The notes under the pieces: model-generated
The model's database searches: none
The model's input: the letters and a program-made list of their open reading frames with translations, nothing else
Told to the model about the DNA's origin: nothing
Source: Discostella pseudostelligera
Lineage: Eukaryota; Bacillariophyta; Thalassiosirophyceae; Thalassiosirales; Thalassiosiraceae
Assembly: GCA_036940085.1 (NCBI GenBank)
Contig: JALLBK010000216.1
Coordinates: forward strand, 1 to 18,085
Length of the DNA: 18,085 bases
Reading direction: 5' to 3'
Shown here: in pieces, positions 10,163 to 17,688 of the stretch
How the letters are laid out: every line of letters begins with the position of its first letter
Numbering within the stretch: the stretch's first letter is position 1
Translations under genes and position numbers: made by a program

Positions 10163-10913
10163 TCAGGAATCCTCCTCATCGACGCTGAAATACTCAGTTC
10201 TCTGACCCCGTCCAACCACCCAACCCCAAGTGATTGGATCCCGTTCCACTAGAAGAGTCATTCCAGCAAAGGACAAGTGGTTGTCACTTAAGAACCACTC
10301 ACATATCCCCATGTATGGACTCCAATACGTTCCATTCTCATTGAACTTTCTCAACCCCAACTGAGACGGATTACCATCATATATGAGTTTCCATCGGAAG
10401 TGAACCAATTCTTCCGTCGTCATTAAAATACGACGTGAATCAATTTCTGCCATAATGTAGGACTCCTTCCATGATATCGGTTCATGCATCCTCAATCCAG
10501 CCATTTCCATGTTTATTGGAGGCATATGTGTCAGCTCAAAATGACTCAATAACCGCATGCAGTATTCAACCCTTCCATTATATTCTCTACCATCTCCCTC
10601 CCGGCCGCTCTTGCATACAAATCGTTCTNATGCAGTATTCAACCCTTCCATTATATTCTCTACCATCTCCCTCCCGGCCGCTCTTGCATACAAATCGTTC
10701 TACATTCTGTTTTCCTACCCATCGCCGACGGCAGTGAGTTTCCCACAATGAATCCGCGGATGACAGTGATAGAAATTTAGTACTGACATACCCGACGATG
10801 GCGGTATCATGACTGTCGAGGTAAGCTAATGACCTGATCCATATTTCATTTGGCAAAGCAGCGTGGCATGGAGTGATTGCAGAACCATCCATCATCAATG
10901 TGCTCGAGAGCAT
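10163..10913 (-). CDS. F-box-like protein, interrupted by an assembly duplication
   Basis: Two overlapping minus-strand frames belong to one gene. The first, from ATG 10913, holds an F-box-like segment at about residues 20-65 (LPNEIWIRSLAYLD, then SLWETHCRRRW). The second, to the stop at 10163, holds a C-terminal domain with LVHFRWKLIYDG, NGTYWSP, GICEWFLSD and GWVVGRGQRTEYFSVD. They are separated by an exact 72-nt duplication with one N between the copies. Counting one copy plus the N out (73 nt) leaves 678 nt, exactly 226 codons including the stop, so the real product is probably 225 residues. F-box proteins present substrates to SCF ubiquitin ligases by binding Skp1; that role is family knowledge, and the target is unknown. 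The C-terminal part looks like a domain that recurs behind F-boxes in diatoms, which I recall but cannot verify here. The F-box assignment is moderately sure. Confidence 0.7.
10557..10701. repeat. Exact 72-bp tandem duplication flanking a single N
   Basis: Positions 10557-10628 and 10630-10701 are identical over 72 bases, and position 10629 is N. Two identical contig ends joined by one N are the signature of an unmerged overlap in assembly, not of a biological repeat. The 73-nt offset breaks the reading frame of the F-box-like gene. Confidence 0.9.
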
Positions 10914-11035
10914 CGATCATCAATATCGATCACTCACCATCTCGCATCTTGCATTGATGCCCTGGCTAGCTTACTTTGCTCCTTTTTTGCTTGTGCCGCT
11001 CTAGCTGCCTCTAGCGTGCCGCCGCGAAAGCACAG

Positions 11036-11194
11036 TCTCCCGCCAAATATCTGCCACGTGTAAGTATCACTCTTCCAAAGCAACAGAATTTGAAAGGGAA
11101 GGCAATGAGAGCGAGCATCCGAGCTGCTTGCGACAAATAAAAGGCGACAAAGCATAAGGCAAGTGCTTACACGTGGCAGATATTTGGCGGGAGA
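11036..11194. repeat. 29-bp perfect inverted repeat with G-box and E2F-like sites
   Basis: The arms are 11036-11064 and 11166-11194, separated by 101 bases. Each arm carries a TTTGGCGGGA-type site (11047-11038 and 11183-11192) and a CACGTG box (11055-11060 and 11170-11175). A fold-back or MITE-like element is possible, but no target-site duplication is evident at the edges. It lies upstream of the F-box gene start (10913, minus strand). Confidence 0.8.
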
Positions 11195-11325
11195 GGCAAA
11201 CAATATCTGCCACGTGTAGGTAACACTCTCTGCGCGTGTTGTTCCAAATTCCAAAGCAACAGATGAAAGGGAAGGCAAGGAGAGCAAGCTTCGGGCGGCT
11301 TGCGACAAAAGGCGACAAAGCATAA
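11046..11325. repeat. Imperfect direct duplication of about 120 bp
   Basis: Copy A (11046-11157) and copy B (11202-11325) share AATATCTGCCACGTGTA, then CAAAGCAACAGA, TGAAAGGGAAGGCAA, CTTGCGACAAA and AGGCGACAAAGCATAA in the same order. Indels separate them, mainly a 15-nt insertion in B and 4-nt gaps. Copy A overlaps the left arm of the inverted repeat, and copy B begins with a third CACGTG at 11211-11216. Divergence between the copies indicates an old local duplication. Minus-strand open frames through this stretch are by-products of the repeat. Confidence 0.75.
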
Positions 11326-12198
11326 TAAATAAAGGAAAACGTCAGTTCTGCAATGTCGACCATATGGCTCTCTTTAGATAACTAATTTCTTTGATCCTAT
11401 CTGCCCAAGGGTTACGAGTACACACATCATGACACATCCACCAATTGAATCAGTTCCGTCATTTTTGAAGGCAACGAATCACAATCAATGCCACCATCGG
11501 ATTGCTCGTTTACTGTTCGACAGATAATACTCTCCTCCTCCCCATCCCCTCAATTATTTGTTATTTGTTTCTTCGCCCCAAAGTTCCGTCGACCTGTAAC
11601 ATCCTCCATTCCCCTATCACCAAAACATCCACATCCCCTTCCTCTGTTTCTCTCTCTATTTCATTGTGATTAAGGCAAGGAAGGATCATCCTCCTTCGCG
11701 TGGGTACACCACCGCTGCGAGGGGATATGCTTGTACGGTGCAATAGGCCGACGTTCTTTCTCGGCACTCACTTTGAACACCATCGACGACAGAATGCAAA
11801 TACTAAACGCACAAATGGCCGTGTTGCGTTTCCATGCTACCGGTGTAGGCCACCATCCTCCGGAGGGAGTCCATACCTATATTGAAGACAGGGAGAGATG
11901 GGTTTCGGAAAATAACAGAGGGTGGATGATAAATAGGGGAATTAGGTTGGAGAGTGGATCGATACAGAACAATTGCGCAAATAACCCCCCGCCACCGCCA
12001 CCGCCACAATAACCACATTATCTAAAATGAGAGAGACTCATCACAATCCCCCCCATCAGCTCTATCAAAAGTGATCCTGAATTCTAAAGGACTGCCATAT
12101 ACACCGCGTAGAACAATACTTTAAGAATCCACTACCGGCTCGCGCACGTTGCCTCCGCCGACTCCGCTACCACCAGCAACCATCGAAATCGAATAAAA
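11326..12198. other. Region without a confident gene; one weak ORF at 11794-12012 (+)
   Basis: From ATG 11794 a plus-strand frame of 72 codons runs to the stop at 12012. It encodes AQMAVLRFHATGVGHHPPEG, then a Trp/Arg/Asn-containing stretch and a run of prolines. It could be the last exon of an unrecognised gene, because the frame is open without ATG back to about 11731, but I see no domain and no clear splice partner. The remainder is C/T-rich (11520-11660) and A/T-mixed sequence. No RNA gene or known mobile element was seen. Confidence 0.3.
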
Positions 12199-12429
12199 AT
12201 GCTGATCGATCCCCATGATCTATCTACACGAATGATTGAGATCAATTATCCTTCAACTTCTCCCAATCGTATCGGCATCGACTGGCCAACGCCAACACCG
12301 ACGGCGACGGCGACGGCGACGCCACTCAGCTCAGAAACAGAAGATCAATCGTCGCAGGTGCAAAATTTCTACAGCGCCGCCAGTCCCCCCGCTTCGCCCC
12401 TTATAGTATCACGTACCTTGGGAACATAA
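12199..12429 (+). CDS. Small hypothetical ORF, low confidence
   Basis: A 76-codon frame begins at ATG 12199 in a favourable A-rich context (GAATAAAAATG). The product starts MLIDPHDLSTRMIEINYPS and continues into a Pro/Thr/Ala repeat encoded by a GGCGAC microsatellite (about 12301-12320), then Ser/Pro-rich sequence. No domain is recognised. It could be the first exon of a gene whose later exons I cannot place; a GT-containing site at 12413 (GTACCT) is weak. It may also be spurious. Confidence 0.3.
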   Translation: MLIDPHDLSTRMIEINYPSTSPNRIGIDWPTPTPTATATATPLSSETEDQSSQVQNFYSAASPPASPLIVSRTLGT

Positions 12430-12570
12430 TACCAGCCTCCTCCGCCCATGATGAATCAATTGTATTGAAGAGAGACTATCTACACGCAGCGGCCGGCGAC
12501 GATGTCGATTGTCGATGTTTGGGTGTGTTCGACGAAGACGAAGGGACGGAAGGACGGTGGAACAATGGGG

Positions 12571-12732
12571 CATGTCAGTGACATGCGACGTGTCGGTGAT
12601 ATGTCGGATGATGTGTCGTCAGCTAGTGAGAATTTGGCGGGAAGAAAAGCTAGTTTGATTAAAGTCGCAAGTCCGTGTCGGCAAAAAATGTCGGCGACAT
12701 TCCGACATATCGGCGACATTCCGACATGTCGG
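12571..12732. repeat. TGTCGG-rich region with a 19-bp tandem repeat and palindromes
   Basis: TGTCGG or its complement CCGACA occurs at 12591, 12602, 12676, 12689, 12702 (rev), 12721 (rev) and 12727. A 19-bp unit, TCGGCGACATTCCGACATA, begins at 12691 and 12710, and a third, partial copy begins at 12729. Palindromes include CATGTC-AGT-GACATG (12571-12585) and CCGACATGTCGG (12721-12732). A TTTGGCGGGA site is at 12633-12642. The block ends about 140 bases before the histidine phosphatase start, so it could be a regulatory array, but it may also be a genomic repeat with no function. Confidence 0.65.
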
Positions 12733-12872
12733 CGACGTGCCCTCGGACTCGGCACGCATCGGCATCCATCGGCAGGGTGCATTGATCGACCATGACCATG
12801 ACGACGACGATGACCCCTACGCCCCGCTAGCTCTGCTCCTCCACATTGACAACAACATAGACCGACCGCACC

Positions 12873-13703
12873 ATGTCCTCTTCTACACCACCATCATCCA
12901 CCGCCAACATCATCAACCATCTCTCTCAACGATCCAGTAGCAACTCTTCCTCTCTCATCAACAAATACTACGCCCTCCGCCATGGTCAAAGTCTTGCCAA
13001 CGTTGCCAAAATTATCTCATCCGATCCAGCAATTTCGACAAAACAGCATGGGCTGTCAGAATTGGGAAAGGAGAAAGTTAGGATAGCTGGAGAGGCATTT
13101 GCCACAGACTACATAGAATCCATCAGCAACAATAACGGCGATGACACAAACGACGACAATATAAGTCAAGGCGTGGCCATCTTCTCATCGGACTTTCTAC
13201 GAGCCACTGAAACCGCCACAATCTTTGCTTCCATATTATGCGAACATGAAATACCAATTTACCAAAATAATATAATACTTGAAACACGGCTTCGTGAACG
13301 ATATTTTGGTGAATTGAATGGTGGACCAGATACGCGATATCAGGAAGTGTGGAATGAAGATGTGACGGATGCCAATCATGTAAAATTTGGTGTAGAATCG
13401 GCAAATAGTGTTTTGGAACGTACTACACGGTTTATTGTTGAGTTGGACGATCGGTTATCAATGACTTTATCGTCGTCGGAATCGAATGAGCAGGGTGGAA
13501 CAGAAACAGATCTGGAGGGAAGATGCAATCGTCGTCCGTGGAAGGTGATTCTCGTGGCTCATGGAGATGTATTACAAATCTTACAAACTGGATTCTTATT
13601 GCATGGGGATGCATCGAGGCATCGTAGCCTGGATCATTTGGAGACGGCGACGGTACGTGAGTTGACACTACCAAATATAGGTGTTGATCCGGTTCCGAAA
13701 TAA
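12873..13703 (+). CDS. Histidine phosphatase family protein (phosphoglycerate mutase-like)
   Basis: This is an intronless frame of 276 residues from ATG 12873 (context CACCATG). The hallmark motif YYALRHGQSLAN at residues 32-43 supplies the phosphate-accepting His37 and neighbouring Arg36. SSDFLRATETA gives the second phosphate-pocket Arg110, LRERYFGELNG gives the acidic Glu142, and VILVAHGDVLQIL gives the second catalytic His230. All core residues of the branch-1 histidine phosphatase fold are thus present. Length is close to cofactor-dependent mutases and fructose-2,6-bisphosphatase or SixA/TIGAR-like phosphatases, with a low-complexity Asn/Asp insert at 86-97 and a Ser/Glu-rich insert at 199-216. 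Substrate is not determined by the sequence; a broad phosphatase is more likely than glycolytic mutase because of divergence outside the motifs. The Ser/Asn-rich N-terminus is not a clear targeting signal. The gene converges with the ubiquitin-like gene, whose stop is 220 bases downstream. Confidence 0.88.
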   Translation: MSSSTPPSSTANIINHLSQRSSSNSSSLINKYYALRHGQSLANVAKIISSDPAISTKQHGLSELGKEKVRIAGEAFATDYIESISNNNGDDTNDDNISQGVAIFSSDFLRATETATIFASILCEHEIPIYQNNIILETRLRERYFGELNGGPDTRYQEVWNEDVTDANHVKFGVESANSVLERTTRFIVELDDRLSMTLSSSESNEQGGTETDLEGRCNRRPWKVILVAHGDVLQILQTGFLLHGDASRHRSLDHLETATVRELTLPNIGVDPVPK

Positions 13704-13922
13704 TAGTCTGTGCTATGAATGGGGAAAAAGAGTCACTATAGATCAATTATCAACCTGGAAAATAATTATTCTTAAGGTTTCAATATGCAATTAAATCGCC
13801 GTGCCTGCTCCGTATTAACTAATATCTACTCCGTTTACAAAATACTACTAGGTAGCACAGTTTCATTAATGATAAATAGTCCACGAACAGTAGTCCCATT
13901 CTAGAACCCTTACCCGAAGTCC

Positions 13923-14679
13923 TTAGCAGCCAATTTGTGGGGTGAAGAGATCAATAATGTCGCCTTCCTCAAAGCGATAATTATTGAAAAGATTGCCGGG
14001 GGAAATTCGTTCTCCTTCGAACAACAATCGTTGATCAAACCAAGGGATACCCTTACGGTTTTCAACCGCATGCATCAAGCTCTCAGCGGTAGTGGATTTG
14101 CTGACTCGAAAGAATATGGCCTGGCCGGGCCCACCTTCGATGGAGATGAGGGTGCCAGTGCCAGGGGGAATCTGACCCGAACCCTCCCATACTAAACTGG
14201 TGGAGATTGCACTTGTGTCGAAGACAGCCTTGTACATCTCAATTGTCCGACGTACACGCTCATTGCGGGAAGCCACATCTCGTCCACCCTCCGGATTGTG
14301 ATTAATCATCTCTCCTCCAAACGCGTCATTAATACTCTTGTACAGCTGCGGGTTGAGGAGAAGCATGTGCCATACCGCATCGAGCCTATCGGTGGGGGAG
14401 AGCGTGGTGGCATCCTCGTCACCGGCAATCTTTTTAAGTACCAAGAATTTCATGCATTCCTTCAGGAGAGTGGAGGTCTCTTCTGTGACGCCGTTGTTGT
14501 TGATGTCCATACTAGGCAATAGGCTGCAGCTGACTCTCGAAGTTACCGAAATCCACATCGTCGAGCTTGTGTAGAAGATTCACCACCGCGGGGAGCGTTC
14601 GGCTGTTGAGATCATCAGCAAATGATGAGCATTTGGGTTGGCCGCGGCGGGCCCTCTTGTTACTGTTAGAGCTGGACAT
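13923..14679 (-). CDS. DxxWH helical-domain protein with C-terminal ubiquitin-like domain (two exons)
   Basis: Proposed exon 1 is 14679-14547 and exon 2 is 14482-13923, with a 64-nt intron (14546-14483) beginning GTAACT and ending CACAG. The join (G|AA gives Glu) yields 230 residues. The acceptor is a tandem CAGAAG, so use of the second AG would drop one Glu. The N-terminus has a basic, nuclear-signal-like NKRARRGQPK. Residues about 46-130 hold MKFLVLKKIAGDEDATTLSP, DRLDAVWHMLLLNP and a later RNERVRRTIEMYKAVF; the D-x-x-W-H plus Y/F helical pattern resembles DUF1399 (GRDP-type) proteins. Residues about 165-227 form a ubiquitin/SUMO-like fold (FRVSKSTTAESLMHAV, RLLFEGERI, EEGDIIDLF). There is no C-terminal diglycine (it ends QIGC), so it is probably a built-in interaction domain and not a conjugated modifier. 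The function is unknown. The frame from 14700 lacks an ATG until 14679, which sets the start. The gene is divergent to the kinase gene. Confidence 0.75.
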
Positions 14680-15013
14680 GGCACTGTGTGGCGGTGGCAA
14701 TGGGCTTTGGTGGTGATGGTACCTTTAGATAGTGGTGTAGGTAGGTGTAGGTGCAGCGGCGAGCGGCGGCCATGGTCATGGTCATGTGTGGTTGGTGTTG
14801 AATGTTGAAGATTTTGACATGATGAAAATGGCGGGAAGACAATATCGTTGAATCTTTGGCGATGGTTGGCGGTGAAATGGCGGGAAGAAAGTGTGGAAAT
14901 ATGGCGGGATGCTGCTGGAGGACCGCTCTATCTAGAGCTCCAACATCCACCATCCACTCCACCATCACCATCCACCATCCGACTACATCATATTCGATAT
15001 CGATACATCTGTA
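14680..15013. promoter_or_regulatory. Divergent promoter with three ATGGCGGGA sites
   Basis: The 334 bases between the two divergent start codons hold exact copies of ATGGCGGGA at 14828-14836, 14877-14885 and 14901-14909, all in the same orientation; the first two continue as GGCGGGAAG. GGCGGGAA is the complement of TTCCCGCC, an E2F/DP-type site. A looser TTGGCGG is at about 14867. Co-regulation of the ubiquitin-like gene and the kinase is inferred from arrangement only. Confidence 0.55.
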
Positions 15014-16292
15014 ATGAAAGCAATGAATTCCTCTCATGGCGACGACGATGAAATAATAATACTCAAAATTGGTGGATCCTCCATCACCGACAAGGCCGAA
15101 GAAGAGACATTGAACGATGTGGCCTTGGAATGGTTTGCAAAGCTGGTTTCGTCATCGATCGATCCGTCATTTCTATCGAGCGTAGGAGATGGTTGCAGCC
15201 AGTACATAACCGACAAGACGATCAAGAAGAGGCAGTTCATAGTGGTGCATGGCGCTGGCTCATTTGGACATCATTCTGCTAATCGATTTGGACTTCGATG
15301 TGGGAAGGCGGTGTTTCTGGAGGAGTTTGATCAGCCATCATCGTCAGACAACCACTGCAATGCAACATCAACTTCTGAAGAGGCGGTGATGAAACAGAAA
15401 TATCAAATGGAAGCATTATCCAAAACACGTCAATCGGTCCAAAAGTTAAATGCTGCCACTGTCGCTTGTCTGATCCAACATGGAGTGAATGCCATTGGAA
15501 TATCCCCCGGTATGACAATACATGGCTTGCGTGCGCATGGTGCAATAGTACCACCTGGAATGTCCGTATCAGATGCATCTTCTCAAGATGGTAGCTACAG
15601 GGCTATGCAACAATTATGTGAAACAATTCAACAATCACTCCAAGCTGGATTAGTCCCCGTAGTGCATGGTGATGCTTGCCTACTGTATGATGGTAAACGT
15701 GCGGGGATATTGGGGGGCGATACAATTGCAGAAGGATTGGCTACATTTTGGAACAGTCGTCAGCGAGGAAAGACTGACAAGCGAAATAGCAGAATATCGC
15801 AAGTTATCTTCATAACGGATGTGGCTGGAGTTTTCACTTCTGACCCAAAGTCAGACCCAAATGCGAGATTGATTAGATCGCTTACGGTTCATGAAGATTC
15901 GGATAAAATAGTGATTAAAAACAAGGAGGGTGATACCAACAAAGACAAGTCTGCTCAACTTGAGTCTGATTCATTGAATGTCAGCGGTTCGAGTCATGAA
16001 CATGATGTAACTGGTGGTCTGAAGGTAATGATCGTTGTTTTGAATGATTGTACCCCCTCATATTTTGCACTAAGATACTTGCTAATTATTGTGTGCGCCG
16101 TTTCACTCGACAACACCGCCCCAGGCAAAGCTTGGAGCAGCCGTGACGATTGTTCAATCTGGAGTAAAAGTTATCATATCGCAGTGCTGTTCGAGTAGTA
16201 CCGAAAGATATGTTAAGGGCGATTGGAGTTCCATCTGGGATGTGGAAGCTGGTACGCTTCTGACGTTATCGAGGAATTCTGTGCCATCTTGA
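15014..16292 (+). CDS. IPK: Isopentenyl phosphate kinase (two exons)
   Basis: Exon 1 is 15014-16024 and exon 2 is 16125-16292. The 100-nt intron (16025-16124) begins GTAATG and ends CCCCAG, joining in phase 0 (LK|AK) for 392 residues. The enzyme belongs to the amino acid kinase fold and, by family, phosphorylates isopentenyl phosphate to isopentenyl diphosphate with ATP. Motifs: LKIGGSSITDK from residue 17 with Lys18; VVHGAGSFGHHSA at 77-89, including the GSFGH His (His86) that marks this family; GVNAIGISPG at 157-166; VPVVHGDA at 214-221; GILGGDT at 231-237; IFITDVAGVFTSDP near 265-278; and VTGGLKAK spanning the splice join, followed by LGAAVTIVQSGVKV. It is longer than the roughly 260-residue archaeal enzymes because of low-complexity inserts at about 105-128 and 298-330. 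No targeting peptide is obvious, so a cytosolic location is likely. ATG 15014 is the first in frame; ATG 15023 is an alternative. Reading through the intron would replace the C-terminal strand with an unrelated tail. Confidence 0.9.
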
Positions 16293-16497
16293 AATCAATG
16301 ATCTGTCATGCAACCTGCCGAAAATTCCTTGCACGTCGCTAGAGTAGATTCACCATACTATTTCTGAACTTTATCCGACACTCTACTACACAATCCCTCA
16401 CTAGTCCAAACATGCATGCAAATAGGATGACCGGGCCCAAATATTATGTACATCTTCCTTTCTATCATTCATCGTGAAACACACATCTTTATTGTTC

Positions 16498-17688
16498 TTA
16501 TTTCCGTCTCCACAAATGTGCAATCGCCGCACCATTGGCCAGTATCAATGCTCCAATAATGCAATACAAAAATACCTTGTTTTTGAATGCACGTCGAGCC
16601 CTATATCAATCGATTGTTCGTGTGTTCCATTGTGCAGAAATATAGATAATTATCGTGAGTGGACGCAAATCAAACAATCATGCCAGCACGATGTGAAATA
16701 CACATCACACTCACAAATCTTTCAATATCCGTCGTGCCTGTTCTGTATTCCCCATCGCCTCCTCCAACAAATATGTACTCCGTTCCAATTGTTCGCGCTG
16801 TCGTCCCATGGTCTCCAATGTTACCAAACCAACTTGTTCCGTGTCGGCGCATAATGCTTGAGATTCCCGTAGTAAATGCTCGGAATTTTGAATGCTTTGT
16901 TGTTGCTGTTGTGTAGTACTGGTCAGGGGTGTGGTTAACGAATCTTCTTCGTAGGAGGTATTATTTCCATATTCCAAGTCGGGGAATAAGGTGGTGGTCG
17001 GGGGAATGTAGGATTGTCGAAGTTTGCCAAATAGATTCTGTTCGTCGGTAGTAGTTGAAATGGATTGTCCTCCTGCTGTTGCAGCAGTATTCATTGACCG
17101 ACCAAACAACACCGACGATAGTCCACTTCTTCCGCTTCCACTTGCATTGTTTGCAATACTACTGCCACCAACTATCGGAGCTACTGCTCCATTCCTTCGT
17201 TTACTACGTTCCTGTATCTCCAATTCCAACGGACCTACCTCTCGTTCTAATTTGCGCGTCGCCTCCTCGACTTTGAAGGGATCTCCCTCAATTTCGGCAA
17301 TCCCGAGCATGGCATGGAGACATTGTTTGGCTGATTGGAGCGAGGTGCGACAGTTGTTGATTTCATCTGTGTCATAATTGGAGGTATTATTATATGATGA
17401 TGATGATGATGATGATGGTTGGGCTAGCAAGGTGCGTATTTTCGAGAGATGGCGATTGTATTCCTAGGGAGAATGTCAACAAATTCAAATGGTCATGCCA
17501 GCAGCAGCAGGAGAGAAACATATGAAGGGGAGTGCATCGTGCATCGGCGCGTAGGATAAATGAGAAGGACAGGAAGAATTAGACTGTACGAAATCATTTA
17601 AGGTGCGAGGCGAGCGCAGAGAAGAAAAATAATAATACGAATGAACGCTCACCCCCTCAAAGTCAGAATAGGATTGTTGAGACGCCAT
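16498..17688 (-). CDS. VTI1: Vti1-like Qb-SNARE (three exons)
   Basis: Exons are 17688-17653, 17463-16715 and 16600-16498. Introns are 17652-17464 (GTGAGC...CCCTAG, 189 nt) and 16714-16601 (GTGAGT...ATATAG, 114 nt). Phases agree, and the product is 295 residues. The start MASQQSYSDFEG joins EYNRHLSKIRTLL, which matches the start of the Vti1 N-terminal three-helix domain; helices continue through EEATRKLEREVGPLELEI. A Ser/Asn-rich linker follows. The SNARE motif lies at about 200-262 (SEHLLRESQALCADTEQVG, then QREQLERS), with the likely zero-layer Gln near 234 and RRILKDLARRAFKNK at its end. The last exon supplies the tail anchor VFLYCIIGALILANGAAIAH (271-290) and ends LWRRK, with a very short lumenal end. 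By family, Vti1 works in fusion of Golgi, endosomal and vacuolar vesicles. Seven Ser codons near the N-terminus come from a TCA/ATC trinucleotide tract. The short first exon is supported by the family match. Confidence 0.87.

Noticed and set aside
11036..11194. A complete MITE or transposon
   Set aside because: The inverted arms are clear, but I find no target-site duplication and no transposase; one locus alone cannot show mobility, so it is listed as a repeat.
10934..11363. Minus-strand ORFs of about 100-130 codons over the duplicated region
   Set aside because: Their internal similarity comes from the DNA duplication, the copies contain frame-changing indels, and no protein family is recognised.
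12691..12740. Possible CRISPR-like array
   Set aside because: The 19-bp units are directly adjacent with no spacers and the setting is a eukaryotic genome.
12480..12795. Opposed ORFs of about 100 codons over the TGTCGG array
   Set aside because: Both frames are produced by the short repeats, with Met/Ser/Arg/His-rich products and no domain.
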